64,000 bases of DNA from Blastococcus sp. TF02-09 (GCF_003319105.1 NZ_QOHH01000003.1:1-64000); one strand, 5' to 3'; shown: positions 25,847 to 35,029, counted from the stretch's first letter. Numbers and translations are program-made. Notes: generated from the letters alone by a model not told the origin.

Positions 25847-26872
25847 ATGACCGTGATCAGCGTTCCTCACGCCTTCGACGAGGAAGAGCTGTACGTCGAC
25901 CTGAGGTCGATGTTCGACCACCCGCTGTACCTCAAGTGCGAGGGCTTCAACTTCGCCGGGTCCATCAAGCTCAAGGCGGCCACGGAGATGGTCGAGGCCG
26001 CCGAGCGCGACGGTGTGCTGCACGAGGACTCGACCATCATCGAATCCTCGTCGGGGAACCTCGGGGTCGCGCTCAGCATGCTGGCGGCGAGCAAGCACTA
26101 CCGCTTCCTGTGCGTCACCGACTCCCGGTGCAACCTGCCGACCCGGCGGCTGATGGAGGCGCTGGGCAGCCAGGTCCACATCGTCACCGAGCCCGATCCG
26201 GTCGAGGGCCTGCTCGGTGCCCGGCTCGCCTACGTGCGGGCGGTGTGCCGGTCCGACGACCGGTACGTCTGGCTCAACCAGTACAGCAATCCGGGCAACT
26301 GGCAGGCCCACGCCCGGCGGACGGCGCCGGCGATCGCCGCGCACTTCCCCGACCTCGACGTGCTGTTCGTGGGGGCCGGCACCACGGGCACGCTGATGGG
26401 CTGCGCCCGCTTCTTCCGGGCCTGGCACCGGCCGGTGCGCGTCGTGGCGGTGGACGCGGTCGGCTCGGTGACCTTCGGCCAGACGCCGCAACGGCGGCTC
26501 ATCCCCGGCCTCGGCACGAGCATCCGGCCACCCCTGCTCGACGAGTCCTACATCGACGACGTGGTGCACGTCGCGGAGTCCGACACGATCCGGGCCTGCC
26601 ACCGGCTGGCCCGCCACGGCTTCCTCTTCGGTGGCTCGACGGGCACCGTCGTCAGCGGGGCGATGACCTGGCTCGACCGGCACGACGCGCACGACCTCAC
26701 CGCGGTCGCCATCGCCCCGGACCTCGGCGAGCGCTACCTGGACACCGTCTACCAGACGCACTGGGTGGAGGAGATCTTCGGCGGCGACCTGCTGGCCGAT
26801 CCCGCGTCCGGGGACCCGGCCGCCGGGGGCAGGGTCCACGCCGCCGGCGGCGGCCCCACCCTGGTCACCTGA
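25847..26872 (+). CDS. sbnA: 2,3-diaminopropionate biosynthesis protein SbnA (ACEGA synthase)
   Basis: 341 residues, PLP-dependent cysteine-synthase fold. In the staphyloferrin B pathway SbnA joins O-phospho-L-serine and L-glutamate to N-(1-amino-1-carboxy-2-ethyl)-glutamate, which SbnB then splits to 2,3-diaminopropionate. PLP lysine is K41 in AGSIKLKAA; ESSSGNLGVAL and the phosphate loop GAGTTGTLMG fit the family. GAGGGGG lies 8 bases before the ATG. First gene of a six-gene operon; SbnB is the fifth, so Dap is made for the NRPS-type genes between. It has a 20-residue Gly/Ala-rich tail. Confidence 0.9.
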   Translation: MTVISVPHAFDEEELYVDLRSMFDHPLYLKCEGFNFAGSIKLKAATEMVEAAERDGVLHEDSTIIESSSGNLGVALSMLAASKHYRFLCVTDSRCNLPTRRLMEALGSQVHIVTEPDPVEGLLGARLAYVRAVCRSDDRYVWLNQYSNPGNWQAHARRTAPAIAAHFPDLDVLFVGAGTTGTLMGCARFFRAWHRPVRVVAVDAVGSVTFGQTPQRRLIPGLGTSIRPPLLDESYIDDVVHVAESDTIRACHRLARHGFLFGGSTGTVVSGAMTWLDRHDAHDLTAVAIAPDLGERYLDTVYQTHWVEEIFGGDLLADPASGDPAAGGRVHAAGGGPTLVT

Positions 26873-26879
26873 GGCCGGC

Positions 26880-29789
26880 ATGTCACTCGACGAGCTGCTG
26901 CCGGCCGACCTGGACCGACCGCGTGAACCGGCGCCCGAGCGCGCGCGGGACACTCCCACCGCGTCCGAGAGCGGCTACGCCGAGGTGCTCGCCGCCGTCC
27001 TGGGCGTGGACCGGGTGCCGGTGGACAGCCACTTCTTCGACGACCTCGGCGCCGACTCGATGCTCATGGCCCGCTTCTGCGCCCGGGTCAGGAAGCGGGA
27101 CGACCTGCCGTCGGTCTCGATGACCGACGTCTACCAGCACCCGACCGCGCGCCGCCTCGGCCGCGCACACACCGAGGTCCTCCCCTCGCCCGTCGCCGAC
27201 GGCTACGCGGAGGTGCTGGCCGCGGTGCTGAAGGTGGACCGGGTGCCGGTGGACAGCCACTTCTTCGACGACCTGGGCGCCGACTCGATGCTCATGGCCC
27301 GCTTCTGCGCCCGGGTCAGGAAGCGCGAGGACCTGCCGTCGGTCTCGATGACCGACGTCTACCAGCACCCCACCACCGGCGGGCTGGCGCTGGCCCTGGC
27401 GCCCGTGCTCGTCCCGCCGCGCGACGCGACCCCTCCGCCCATCCCTGTGGAGCGGCCCTCCCCCACCCCCCGCGGGCCCGCGCCTCCCTCGCCGACAGCG
27501 GACCCGCCGCAGGAACCGGTCGGCACGCTCTCGTTCGTCCTCTGCGGGACGCTGCAGCTCCTCGCCTTCCTGCTCTACGCCTACGCGACGTCGGTCGTCG
27601 CCGTGCGCGGATCGGAGTGGATCTCCTCCGGGCCCGGCCTGGTCTCGGACTACCTGCGGGCCGTGATCTTCGGCGGCGCCGCGTTCCTGGGCGTCTGCGT
27701 GTTCCCGATCGTGGCCAAGTGGGTGCTCGTCGGCCGGTGCACGCCGCGGGACATCCGGGTCTGGAGCCTCACCTACGTCCGGTTCTGGCTGGCGAAGACC
27801 CTGATGCGGCTCAACCCGCTCGTGCTGCTCTTCGGCGGCTCTCCGCTGTACGTCCTCTACCTGAGAGCCCTGGGCGCGCACGTCGGCCGCGGCGTGGCGG
27901 TGTTCTCCCGGCAGGTCCCGGCCTGCCCCGACCTGCTGACCGTCGGCGACGGCACGGTCATCTGCAAGGACGCCCTCATCAGCTGCTACCGCGCCCGCGA
28001 CGGGGTCATCCGGACCGGGCGGGTGACCCTGGGCAGCAACGTGTTCGTCAGCGAGGCCACCGTCCTCGACATCGACACCGCGATGGGCGACGGCGCCCAG
28101 CTGGGCCACCGGTCCTCGCTGCACAGCGGCCAGGCCGTCCCTGCCGGGCAGCGCTGGCACGGTTCACCCGGTCGCCCCACCTCGACCGACTTCCTCGCGA
28201 TCGGCCCGGCGCCGTGCGGCAGGGTGCGCCGCGCCGGCTACAGCGTCGCGCAGCTGCTCACCGCGCTACTGGTGACCGTGCCGCTGTCCGTGGGGGGCCT
28301 CGGCCTGCTGCTGGTGGCGTTCCCGCAGCTCGAGGAACTGATCGCGTCGGGCGACCTCCGGATCGACGACGGGCTGCTCTACGTCGAGGCCCTGGTGGCC
28401 TCCTTCGTGCTGTTGTTCGGCACGCTGGCTGTCGGCCTGCTGTTCGTGACGACCGTCCCACGCGTGCTGCACCGCGCGATCACCCCGGGGCGGGTCTATC
28501 CCCTCTACGGCGTCCACTACTCGATCCACCGCGGCGTCGCCCGGGTGACCAACGTCAAGCCGCTGACCAAGCTGTTCGGCGACAGCTCCTACATCGTCCC
28601 GTACCTGGCCTGGCTGGGATACCGGCTGCGGCCGGTCGTCCAGACGGGGTCGAACTTCGGCACCGGGGTGAAGCACGAGAGCCCGTACCTCAGCACGGTC
28701 GGCAGCGGGACGATGGTCGCCGACGGGCTCTCCCTGATGAACGCCGACTACACGAGCACGTCGTTCCGCCTGTCCCGGGCCAGGGTGGGGGCGCACAACT
28801 TCCTCGGCAACGCCATCGCGTTCCCCTCGGGTGCGCGGACCGGCGACGACTGCCTCCTGGCCACCAAGGTCATGGTCCCCACCGACGGGCCGCTGCGCGA
28901 GGGTGTCGGCCTGCTGGGATCGCCGAGCTTCGAGATCCCCCGGTCGGTCTACCGGGATGCCGCCTTCGGCGACGTGACGGGCGGCGCGGAGGTGCGCAGC
29001 CGGCTCCGCGCCAAGAACCGGCACAACCGGCACACGATCGCCCTGTTCCTGCTCGTCCGCTGGATCGACGTCTTCGCGGTCACCCTGCTCGGTCTGATCG
29101 GGGCGTCGTGGTACTCGACCTACGGCGCGTGGGCGGTGGCCGCCTCCGTCGTCGCCGGTGTCGTCTTCCAGGTGTTCTACACGGCGCTCGTCGAGCGGGC
29201 CTCGACCGGTTTCCGGCGGCTGCAGCCCCAGTTCTGCTCCATCCACGACATCGCCTTCTGGCGGCACGAGCGCTACTGGAAGCTCGTCTCGCGGCCCGAC
29301 CTGCTCAACGGGACGCCGTTCAAGCCGCTGCTGTGGCGCCTGCTCGGTGTCCGGATCGGCCGGCGGGTGTTCGACGACGGGTGCGGCATGCCCGAGCGCA
29401 CGCTGGTCACGGTGGGCGACTTCTGCACGCTCAACGCCGGCAGCACGATCCAGTGCCATTCCCAGGAGGACGGCGGCTTCAAGTCCGACCACATCACCAT
29501 CGGCTCGGGCGTCACGGTGGGCGTCGGCTCCTGGGTGCACTACGGCGTGACCATGGGCGACCACTCGGAGCTCGCGCCGGACTCCTTCCTGATGAAGGGC
29601 GAAGAGGTCCCGGCGGGCGCGCGGTGGGGCGGGAACCCGGCCGGTGAGCTCCACCCGGAACTCCTCGCCGTGGCCGCACCCCGCGACCACCGGACGGCGG
29701 CGGCGCTGCCCGGTGGCCGGCATCGTGCCGGCGGGCCACGCGCCACCCGTGCCGCGGCGCGGGCGACCGCCGGACCCGGGAAGCGCTGA
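26880..29789 (+). CDS. Pls-like membrane polyamide synthetase: T-T-(TM-TM-C)x3
   Basis: 969 residues, starts 7 bases after sbnA. Two carrier (thiolation) domains come first, with phosphopantetheine serines S60 and S136 in LGADSMLM; they are almost identical. A Pro-rich linker (175-210) leads to three repeats of two membrane helices plus a soluble hexapeptide (left-handed beta-helix) acyltransferase-like domain. Helices lie near 215-240, 260-283, 462-490, 505-535, 727-750 and 755-778. C-like domains are near 300-445, 545-715 and 785-930 (VTVGDFCTLNAG, GSGVTVGVGSW). This is the layout of the C-terminal two thirds of epsilon-poly-lysine synthetase (Pls), but without the adenylation domain, which is encoded next door. 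Probably links carrier-bound amino acids at the inner membrane. Confidence 0.85.
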   Translation: MSLDELLPADLDRPREPAPERARDTPTASESGYAEVLAAVLGVDRVPVDSHFFDDLGADSMLMARFCARVRKRDDLPSVSMTDVYQHPTARRLGRAHTEVLPSPVADGYAEVLAAVLKVDRVPVDSHFFDDLGADSMLMARFCARVRKREDLPSVSMTDVYQHPTTGGLALALAPVLVPPRDATPPPIPVERPSPTPRGPAPPSPTADPPQEPVGTLSFVLCGTLQLLAFLLYAYATSVVAVRGSEWISSGPGLVSDYLRAVIFGGAAFLGVCVFPIVAKWVLVGRCTPRDIRVWSLTYVRFWLAKTLMRLNPLVLLFGGSPLYVLYLRALGAHVGRGVAVFSRQVPACPDLLTVGDGTVICKDALISCYRARDGVIRTGRVTLGSNVFVSEATVLDIDTAMGDGAQLGHRSSLHSGQAVPAGQRWHGSPGRPTSTDFLAIGPAPCGRVRRAGYSVAQLLTALLVTVPLSVGGLGLLLVAFPQLEELIASGDLRIDDGLLYVEALVASFVLLFGTLAVGLLFVTTVPRVLHRAITPGRVYPLYGVHYSIHRGVARVTNVKPLTKLFGDSSYIVPYLAWLGYRLRPVVQTGSNFGTGVKHESPYLSTVGSGTMVADGLSLMNADYTSTSFRLSRARVGAHNFLGNAIAFPSGARTGDDCLLATKVMVPTDGPLREGVGLLGSPSFEIPRSVYRDAAFGDVTGGAEVRSRLRAKNRHNRHTIALFLLVRWIDVFAVTLLGLIGASWYSTYGAWAVAASVVAGVVFQVFYTALVERASTGFRRLQPQFCSIHDIAFWRHERYWKLVSRPDLLNGTPFKPLLWRLLGVRIGRRVFDDGCGMPERTLVTVGDFCTLNAGSTIQCHSQEDGGFKSDHITIGSGVTVGVGSWVHYGVTMGDHSELAPDSFLMKGEEVPAGARWGGNPAGELHPELLAVAAPRDHRTAAALPGGRHRAGGPRATRAAARATAGPGKR
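26973..27374 (+). repeat. Tandem duplication of a carrier-domain sequence
   Basis: 26973-27146 and 27201-27374 are near-identical copies, 228 bases apart, each encoding one thiolation domain (S60 and S136). The DNA match is close even at third positions, so the duplication is recent or maintained by gene conversion. Confidence 0.85.
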
Positions 29790-29803
29790 GAGGGGGCGGG
29801 CCG

Positions 29804-32272
29804 ATGGACACGGCAGTCGATCCCGGCCGCACGTTCTGGACGCAGGTGCTGGCCGCGGGAGGGGTCACGACTCTTCCCCGGTGGGCGCGGGCGCCGGTTC
29901 CCGGGGTGGGGGTCGTCACCCGGACGGTCCCCGCCGACGTCACGACGGCGCTGCGACGGCGCGCCGGTGAACTCGCCGTGCCCCTGACCACCCTCGCCCT
30001 GGCCGCGCACGCCGTCGTCCTCGCGCGGCTCTCCGGGGACCGCGAGGTGACGACGGGGTACTCCCCCGGCCCCGGCGGCCGGCCGCTGCCGTGCCGGCTG
30101 ACCACGGAACCGGCGTCGTGGGGGGACCTGGTGACGACGGTCGCCGACGCCGAGGCGTCGCTGCTGGCGCATCGGGACGTCCCCGTCGAGGAGCTCGCCC
30201 GGGAGCTGGGGCTGGCCGGCCCGTCGTTCGAGACGGTCTTCGCCCCCGGCGGCGACGTCGACCCCCTGCCCGCCGGGGCCGTGCTGGGCGTCGCAGTGGA
30301 CGACGGCGAGGGCGGGCTGACGCTGACCGTCCGCCACCGCACCGACCTCGTCGACGCCGAGTTCGCCGCCCGCACGGCCGGCTACCACCTCGCGGCGCTC
30401 ACCGCGCTCGCGGCGGACCCGGACGCCGACCCCGCCGGTCAGGACCTGCTCAGCGCCGAGGAGCGCCGTGTCCAGCTGGAGGACCTCGCCGGCCGGCCGC
30501 GCGCGCTGCCCGACGCGCGGGTCCACGAGCTGGTCGAGCAGCGGGCGTCCGCGCACCCCGACGCGATCGCAGCGGTGCACCGGGGCCGGCAGTGGACCTA
30601 CGGCGAGCTGGACGCACGCGCCAACCGGCTGGCGCACGCGCTGCGCGCCCGGGGGCTGGACCGCGAGGACGTCGTCGGGGTGGTCCTCGAGCGCGACCTC
30701 GACTGGCTGGCCGCCGTCCTGGCCGTGTTCAAGGCCGGTGGGGTGTACCTGCCGATCGAGCCGCACTTCCCGGCCGACCGGATCGCGACCACGCTCTCCC
30801 GCGCGGGCTGCCGGCTGGTGCTCACCGAGGCGGGCAGCACCGGCACGCTGGACCCGGCCATCGAGCGGCTCGCCGGGGTGGAGCGGGTGCTGGTCGACGA
30901 CGCCTGGGCGGAGGGCCACGCGGAGCACGGCCTCGGCATCGCCGTCGCGCCGGACCAGCTGGCCTACATCTACTTCACCTCCGGCTCCACGGGCGAGCCC
31001 AAGGGCGCGATGTGCGAGCACGCCGGGCTGGTCAACCACCTGTTCGCCAAGATCGACGACCTGGAGATCGGTCCCGGGCAGGTGGTCGCCCAGACCGCTC
31101 CGCAGTGCTTTGACATCTCGCTCTGGCAGCTGGTGTCCGCGCTCCTGGTCGGTGGCCGGACGGTGCTCGTGGAGCAGCAGGTGGTCCTCGACGTCGAGCG
31201 GTTCGTCGACACCCTCGTCGACTCCCGCGTCACCGTCCTCCAGGTCGTGCCCTCCTACCTGGACGTGGTGCTCGCCTACCTGGAGGCGCACCCCCGCCCG
31301 CTGCCCGACCTGCGCTACGTGTCCGTGACGGGTGAGGCGGTGAAGAAGGAGCTCGTCCAGCGCTGGTTCACCGCGCAGCCCGGCATCCGGCTGGTCAACG
31401 CCTATGGCCTGACGGAGACCTCCGACGACACCAACCACGAGGTCTTGGACCGGGTGCCCGACCACGACCGGGTGCCCCTCGGCCGGCCGATCAGCAACGT
31501 GCGGGTCCTCGTCGTCGACGAGCAGCTGGCGCCGGTGCCGCTCGGCGCGCCCGGGGAGATCGTCTTCTCCGGCGTCTGCGTGGGCCGGGGCTACGTCAAC
31601 GACCCCGAGCGCACCCGCGCGGCGTTCCCGCCCGACCCGTACTCCCCCGGCGGGCGCCTCTACCGCAGCGGCGACCACGGACGCTGGCTCCCGGACGGGA
31701 AGCTGGAGTTCCTCGGCCGGCGGGACACCCAGGTCAAGGTCTCCGGCTTCCGGATCGAGATCGGCGAGGTGGAGAACACCCTGCTGCGGGTGCCCGGGGT
31801 CCGGGACGGCGCCGTCGTCGTCGCCGGGGCGGCCGGGGCGGCGCAGTACCTGGTCGCGTTCTACACCGCTGCCGGGCCGGTCGACGACCAGGAGCTCCGC
31901 GATCGGCTGTCCGCGTCGCTGCCCGCGTATATGGTGCCCACGGCCTTCCACTGGCGGCGGGCCCTGCCGCTGACGGCGAACAGCAAGATCGACCGCCGCG
32001 CGCTCACCGCGCTCGCCGCGACCCTCGCGGTCGAGGAGCAGCGCGCCGCCCCCCGGACGCCGGCCGAGGTCCGCCTCGCGTCGGCGTGGGCCGCGGTCCT
32101 CGGCATCCCCGCGGACCGGATCGGCCGCCAGGACTCGTTCTTCGACCTGGGCGGCACGTCGCTGTCGGCGGTCAAGCTCGCCGTTGCCCTCCACCGCGCC
32201 GTCACGCCCACGGACGTGGCCGGTCACCCCGTGCTGGCCGACCTCGCCGCACTTCTCACCGGAAGGCCCTGA
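29804..32272 (+). CDS. NRPS adenylation-thiolation protein with partial condensation domain
   Basis: 822 residues, 14 bases after the Pls-like gene. Residues 1-230 resemble the C-terminal lobe of a condensation domain with no HHxxxDG motif. The adenylation domain (235-740) has IYFTSGSTGEPKGAM (A3), CFDISLWQL (A4; Asp for alpha-amino contact), NAYGLTETS (A5), YRSGDHGR (A7) and NSKID (A10). A carrier domain ends the chain (S786 in GGTSLS). No thioesterase. With sbnA and sbnB beside it, the likely substrate is L-2,3-diaminopropionate. It probably activates the residue and passes it to the membrane synthetase in trans. Confidence 0.9.
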   Translation: MDTAVDPGRTFWTQVLAAGGVTTLPRWARAPVPGVGVVTRTVPADVTTALRRRAGELAVPLTTLALAAHAVVLARLSGDREVTTGYSPGPGGRPLPCRLTTEPASWGDLVTTVADAEASLLAHRDVPVEELARELGLAGPSFETVFAPGGDVDPLPAGAVLGVAVDDGEGGLTLTVRHRTDLVDAEFAARTAGYHLAALTALAADPDADPAGQDLLSAEERRVQLEDLAGRPRALPDARVHELVEQRASAHPDAIAAVHRGRQWTYGELDARANRLAHALRARGLDREDVVGVVLERDLDWLAAVLAVFKAGGVYLPIEPHFPADRIATTLSRAGCRLVLTEAGSTGTLDPAIERLAGVERVLVDDAWAEGHAEHGLGIAVAPDQLAYIYFTSGSTGEPKGAMCEHAGLVNHLFAKIDDLEIGPGQVVAQTAPQCFDISLWQLVSALLVGGRTVLVEQQVVLDVERFVDTLVDSRVTVLQVVPSYLDVVLAYLEAHPRPLPDLRYVSVTGEAVKKELVQRWFTAQPGIRLVNAYGLTETSDDTNHEVLDRVPDHDRVPLGRPISNVRVLVVDEQLAPVPLGAPGEIVFSGVCVGRGYVNDPERTRAAFPPDPYSPGGRLYRSGDHGRWLPDGKLEFLGRRDTQVKVSGFRIEIGEVENTLLRVPGVRDGAVVVAGAAGAAQYLVAFYTAAGPVDDQELRDRLSASLPAYMVPTAFHWRRALPLTANSKIDRRALTALAATLAVEEQRAAPRTPAEVRLASAWAAVLGIPADRIGRQDSFFDLGGTSLSAVKLAVALHRAVTPTDVAGHPVLADLAALLTGRP

Positions 32273-32274
32273 CC

Positions 32275-33261
32275 ATGCCGTCCTCGTCCTCGTCCCTGCT
32301 CGACGTCGACCTGCTGCCGGGCCGACCACCCGTGCTGCGGGTGGCCGACGCCGGGGATCCCGCCGGCTGGGCCGACCGGCACCGGGAGGCGGTGCGTGCG
32401 CTCGTCGCCGAGCACGGCTCCCTGCTCGTGCGGGGTCTCGGGCTGCGCGACGCCGTCGAGACCGGTGCGGTGTTCTCCCGGCTGGCCGACGTGCTGGTCG
32501 CCGAGCGGGAGGCCTTCGCCCCGCGGGAGGTGGTCGCCGACGGCGTGCACTCCTCGACGCCGTGGCCGGCCGCCCAGGCGATGTGCATGCACCACGAGCT
32601 CAGCTACCTGCGCGACGTCCCGGGCCTGCTCCTCCTCGCCTGCCTGACCCCGCCCACCGACGGCGGGTCGACCGGGCTGGCCGACGGCGCGGCGGTGCTC
32701 GAGGCCCTGCCCCCGGACCTCGTGGCGCGCTTCGAGCGGGAGGGCTGGTTGCTGGTGCGCACGTACAACGACGAGATCGGCGCGTCGTGGACCGAGGCGT
32801 TCGGCACCAGCGACCGGGCGGCCGTCGAGTTCTACTGCCGGGCGCAGGACATCGCATTCGCCTGGCAGCCCGACGGCGGCCTCCGCACCTCCCAGCGCCG
32901 TCCGGCCGTCGTCCGGCACCCGGTCACCGGCCGGCGCGGCTGGTTCAACCAGGTCGCCTTCTTCAGCGAGTGGACGCTGGACCCGGAGGTGCGCGAGTAC
33001 CTGGTCGACGTCCACGGCGAGGACGGACTGCCGTTCACCACCCGCTTCGGCGACGGCGCGCCCATCGGCGAGGACGTCGTCGCGCTGCTCAACGAGGTGT
33101 ATCCCGCGCACACGGTGCGCGAGCCCTGGCAGACGGGTGACCTGATGCTGGTCGACAACATCCGGACCGCGCACGACCGGGAGCCCTACACCGGTCAGCG
33201 CGAGGTGCTGGTGGGCCTCGGCGACCCGGTGCGGCCGGCCGACGGCGGGGTCACGCGATGA
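32275..33261 (+). CDS. TauD/clavaminate synthase-like Fe(II)/2-oxoglutarate oxygenase
   Basis: 328 residues, 2 bases after the NRPS gene with GGAAGG upstream. Iron ligands H106, E108 (HHE) and H300, and the 2-oxoglutarate arginine R309 (TAHDREPYTGQR) are all present, so it should be active as a hydroxylase or desaturase rather than a halogenase. The best placed role is beta-hydroxylation of diaminopropionate, free or carrier-bound. It could also act on another residue. Cytoplasmic. Confidence 0.85.
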   Translation: MPSSSSSLLDVDLLPGRPPVLRVADAGDPAGWADRHREAVRALVAEHGSLLVRGLGLRDAVETGAVFSRLADVLVAEREAFAPREVVADGVHSSTPWPAAQAMCMHHELSYLRDVPGLLLLACLTPPTDGGSTGLADGAAVLEALPPDLVARFEREGWLLVRTYNDEIGASWTEAFGTSDRAAVEFYCRAQDIAFAWQPDGGLRTSQRRPAVVRHPVTGRRGWFNQVAFFSEWTLDPEVREYLVDVHGEDGLPFTTRFGDGAPIGEDVVALLNEVYPAHTVREPWQTGDLMLVDNIRTAHDREPYTGQREVLVGLGDPVRPADGGVTR

Positions 33262-34289
33262 GCACCGGGCCCGTCGCCGTCCCACCCTTCGCCGTGGTCC
33301 CCGGCGCCCAGGTGCAGGAGGTGCTGCTCGGCCGGGAGAAGGAGCTCGTCGCACTGGTGGAGGCCACCTACCGGCTGCACGGCAGCGGCGACTCGGTCAA
33401 CCCGCCGTCCTACTTCCTCCGGTTCCCCGACCGCCCGACCGCCCGCATCATCGCGCTGCCGGCATCGATCGGCGGCCCGATCCGGGTCGACGGGCTGAAG
33501 TGGATCTCCAGCTTCCCGGAGAACGTGGCCGCCGGGATCCCGCGCGCGTCGGCGGTGCTCATCCTCAACGAGCACGACACGGGCTACCCGTTCGCCTGCC
33601 TGGAGAGCTCGGTCATCAGCGCCACCCGGACGGCGGCGTCGGCCGCGGCGGCGGCCGACTGGCTGACCCGCTCGCGGTCGCTGCCGGTGCGGGTCGGGTT
33701 CGTCGGCCTGGGCCTGATCGCCCGGTACGTGCACACCTTCCTCGCCGGCACCGGCTGGACCTTCGACGAGATCAACGTGCACGACCTGTCCCCTGGGAGC
33801 GTGGCCGGCTTCACCGGCTACCTGGACGGCGGCGGCGGCCGGGTCACCGTGCACGACTCCGCGGAGGCGGTGGTCCGCGCGAGCGACCTGGTCGTCTTCG
33901 CGACGGTGGCGGGATCGCCGTACGTGCACGACGCCTCGGCGTTCGCGCACTCGCCCGTGGTCCTGCACGTGTCGTTGCGCGACCTGGCCCCGGAGATCCT
34001 GCTGGACGCGGTCAACGTGGTCGACGACGTGGAGCACTGCCTCAAGGCGCAGACCTCGCCGCACCTGGCCGAGCAGCAGTCCGGCTCCCGGGCCTTCATC
34101 ACCGGCACCCTGGACGACGTCATGACCGGCCGGGTCGGCATCCCCCCGGACCGGACGGTGGTGTTCTCCCCCTTCGGGCTGGGTGTGCTCGACCTCGCCG
34201 TCGGCACGTTCGTCTACGACGAGCTGGCCCGCCGGGGCGAGCTGCGCGTGATCGACGGCTTCTTCTCCGAGCTCCGCCGGCACGGATGA
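33258..34289 (+). CDS. sbnB: 2,3-diaminopropionate biosynthesis protein SbnB (ACEGA dehydrogenase)
   Basis: 343 residues of the ornithine cyclodeaminase/mu-crystallin fold with NAD-binding GFVGLGLIARYV near 148 and the N-terminal dimer region (SYFLRFPDRPTARIIALPA, in part). Oxidatively splits the SbnA product to 2,3-diaminopropionate and 2-oxoglutarate. The by-product 2-oxoglutarate is also the cosubstrate of the oxygenase encoded just upstream. Overlaps that gene by ATGA. Confidence 0.9.
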   Translation: MSTGPVAVPPFAVVPGAQVQEVLLGREKELVALVEATYRLHGSGDSVNPPSYFLRFPDRPTARIIALPASIGGPIRVDGLKWISSFPENVAAGIPRASAVLILNEHDTGYPFACLESSVISATRTAASAAAAADWLTRSRSLPVRVGFVGLGLIARYVHTFLAGTGWTFDEINVHDLSPGSVAGFTGYLDGGGGRVTVHDSAEAVVRASDLVVFATVAGSPYVHDASAFAHSPVVLHVSLRDLAPEILLDAVNVVDDVEHCLKAQTSPHLAEQQSGSRAFITGTLDDVMTGRVGIPPDRTVVFSPFGLGVLDLAVGTFVYDELARRGELRVIDGFFSELRRHG

Positions 34290-35029
34290 CCGCCGCGGTC
34301 CCTCCGCTGGTCGGCTGCCAGCTCTGGTGGGCCCGGACGACGGACGTCGGCCCGGAGCACGACGCGCTGCTGGACGAGGACGAGCTCCGGCGGCGCGCGC
34401 GGCTGCGGACCGCCGGCGACCGGCAGCGCGCCACGACGGGCATGGCGCTGGCCCGGGTGCTGCTCGGCATCCACGCCGGCCGCCCGGGCGGGCGGCTCCG
34501 CGTCGACCGGACCTGCCCCCGCTGCGGGGAACCGCACGGCAAGCCGCGCCTGCCGGACGTCCCGGACCTCCACCACTCCGTCGCGCACTCCGGCGGGTGG
34601 GTCGCGGTGGCCGTCCGCCGGGGAGCCCCGGTGGGGGTCGACGTCGAAGGGGTCGGTTCCTGGACCGCCGCCGAGCTGCACGACCTCGCGCTGGTCGTGC
34701 TGGCGCCGGAGGAGAGGGCGGTGCTGGCGGGCACGCCGGCCGCCGCACGCGCCGCCGCCTTCGCCACGTACTGGACGCGGAAGGAGGCGGTGGTCAAGGC
34801 CACCGGCGCGGGCCTCCTCGCGCCGCTGGACGAGCTCGTGGTCTCGCCGCCGTCGGCTCCTCCGCGCGTTCTGCGGTGGCCCGGATCGGGAGCGGCGCCG
34901 CCCATCCTGCACGCGGTGGACCCGCCCGCCGGCTGTGCGGCCGCGCTGGCGCTGGCCGGCCCGGCCGCCGACGTCGTCGTGGCGGACGCGGGTCCCGTGC
35001 TCAGACGAGCCGTCGGCTGTCCTGGCTGA
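34286..35029 (+). CDS. Sfp-type 4'-phosphopantetheinyl transferase
   Basis: 247 residues, coupled to sbnB by ATGA. Conserved motifs VGVDVEGV and FATYWTRKEAVVKATG supply magnesium and CoA contacts. It moves phosphopantetheine from CoA to the carrier serines (S60, S136 and S786 of the two upstream proteins). A conserved RxCxxCG-type Cys pair (RTCPRCGEPHGKP) also fits the family. Last gene of the operon; its end overlaps the convergent GH13 gene by 29 bases. Confidence 0.92.
   Translation: MTAAVPPLVGCQLWWARTTDVGPEHDALLDEDELRRRARLRTAGDRQRATTGMALARVLLGIHAGRPGGRLRVDRTCPRCGEPHGKPRLPDVPDLHHSVAHSGGWVAVAVRRGAPVGVDVEGVGSWTAAELHDLALVVLAPEERAVLAGTPAAARAAAFATYWTRKEAVVKATGAGLLAPLDELVVSPPSAPPRVLRWPGSGAAPPILHAVDPPAGCAAALALAGPAADVVVADAGPVLRRAVGCPG

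Noticed and set aside
32275-33261. Oxygenase as an SyrB2-type halogenase
   Set aside because: Halogenases replace the carboxylate ligand with Ala or Gly; here E108 is present.
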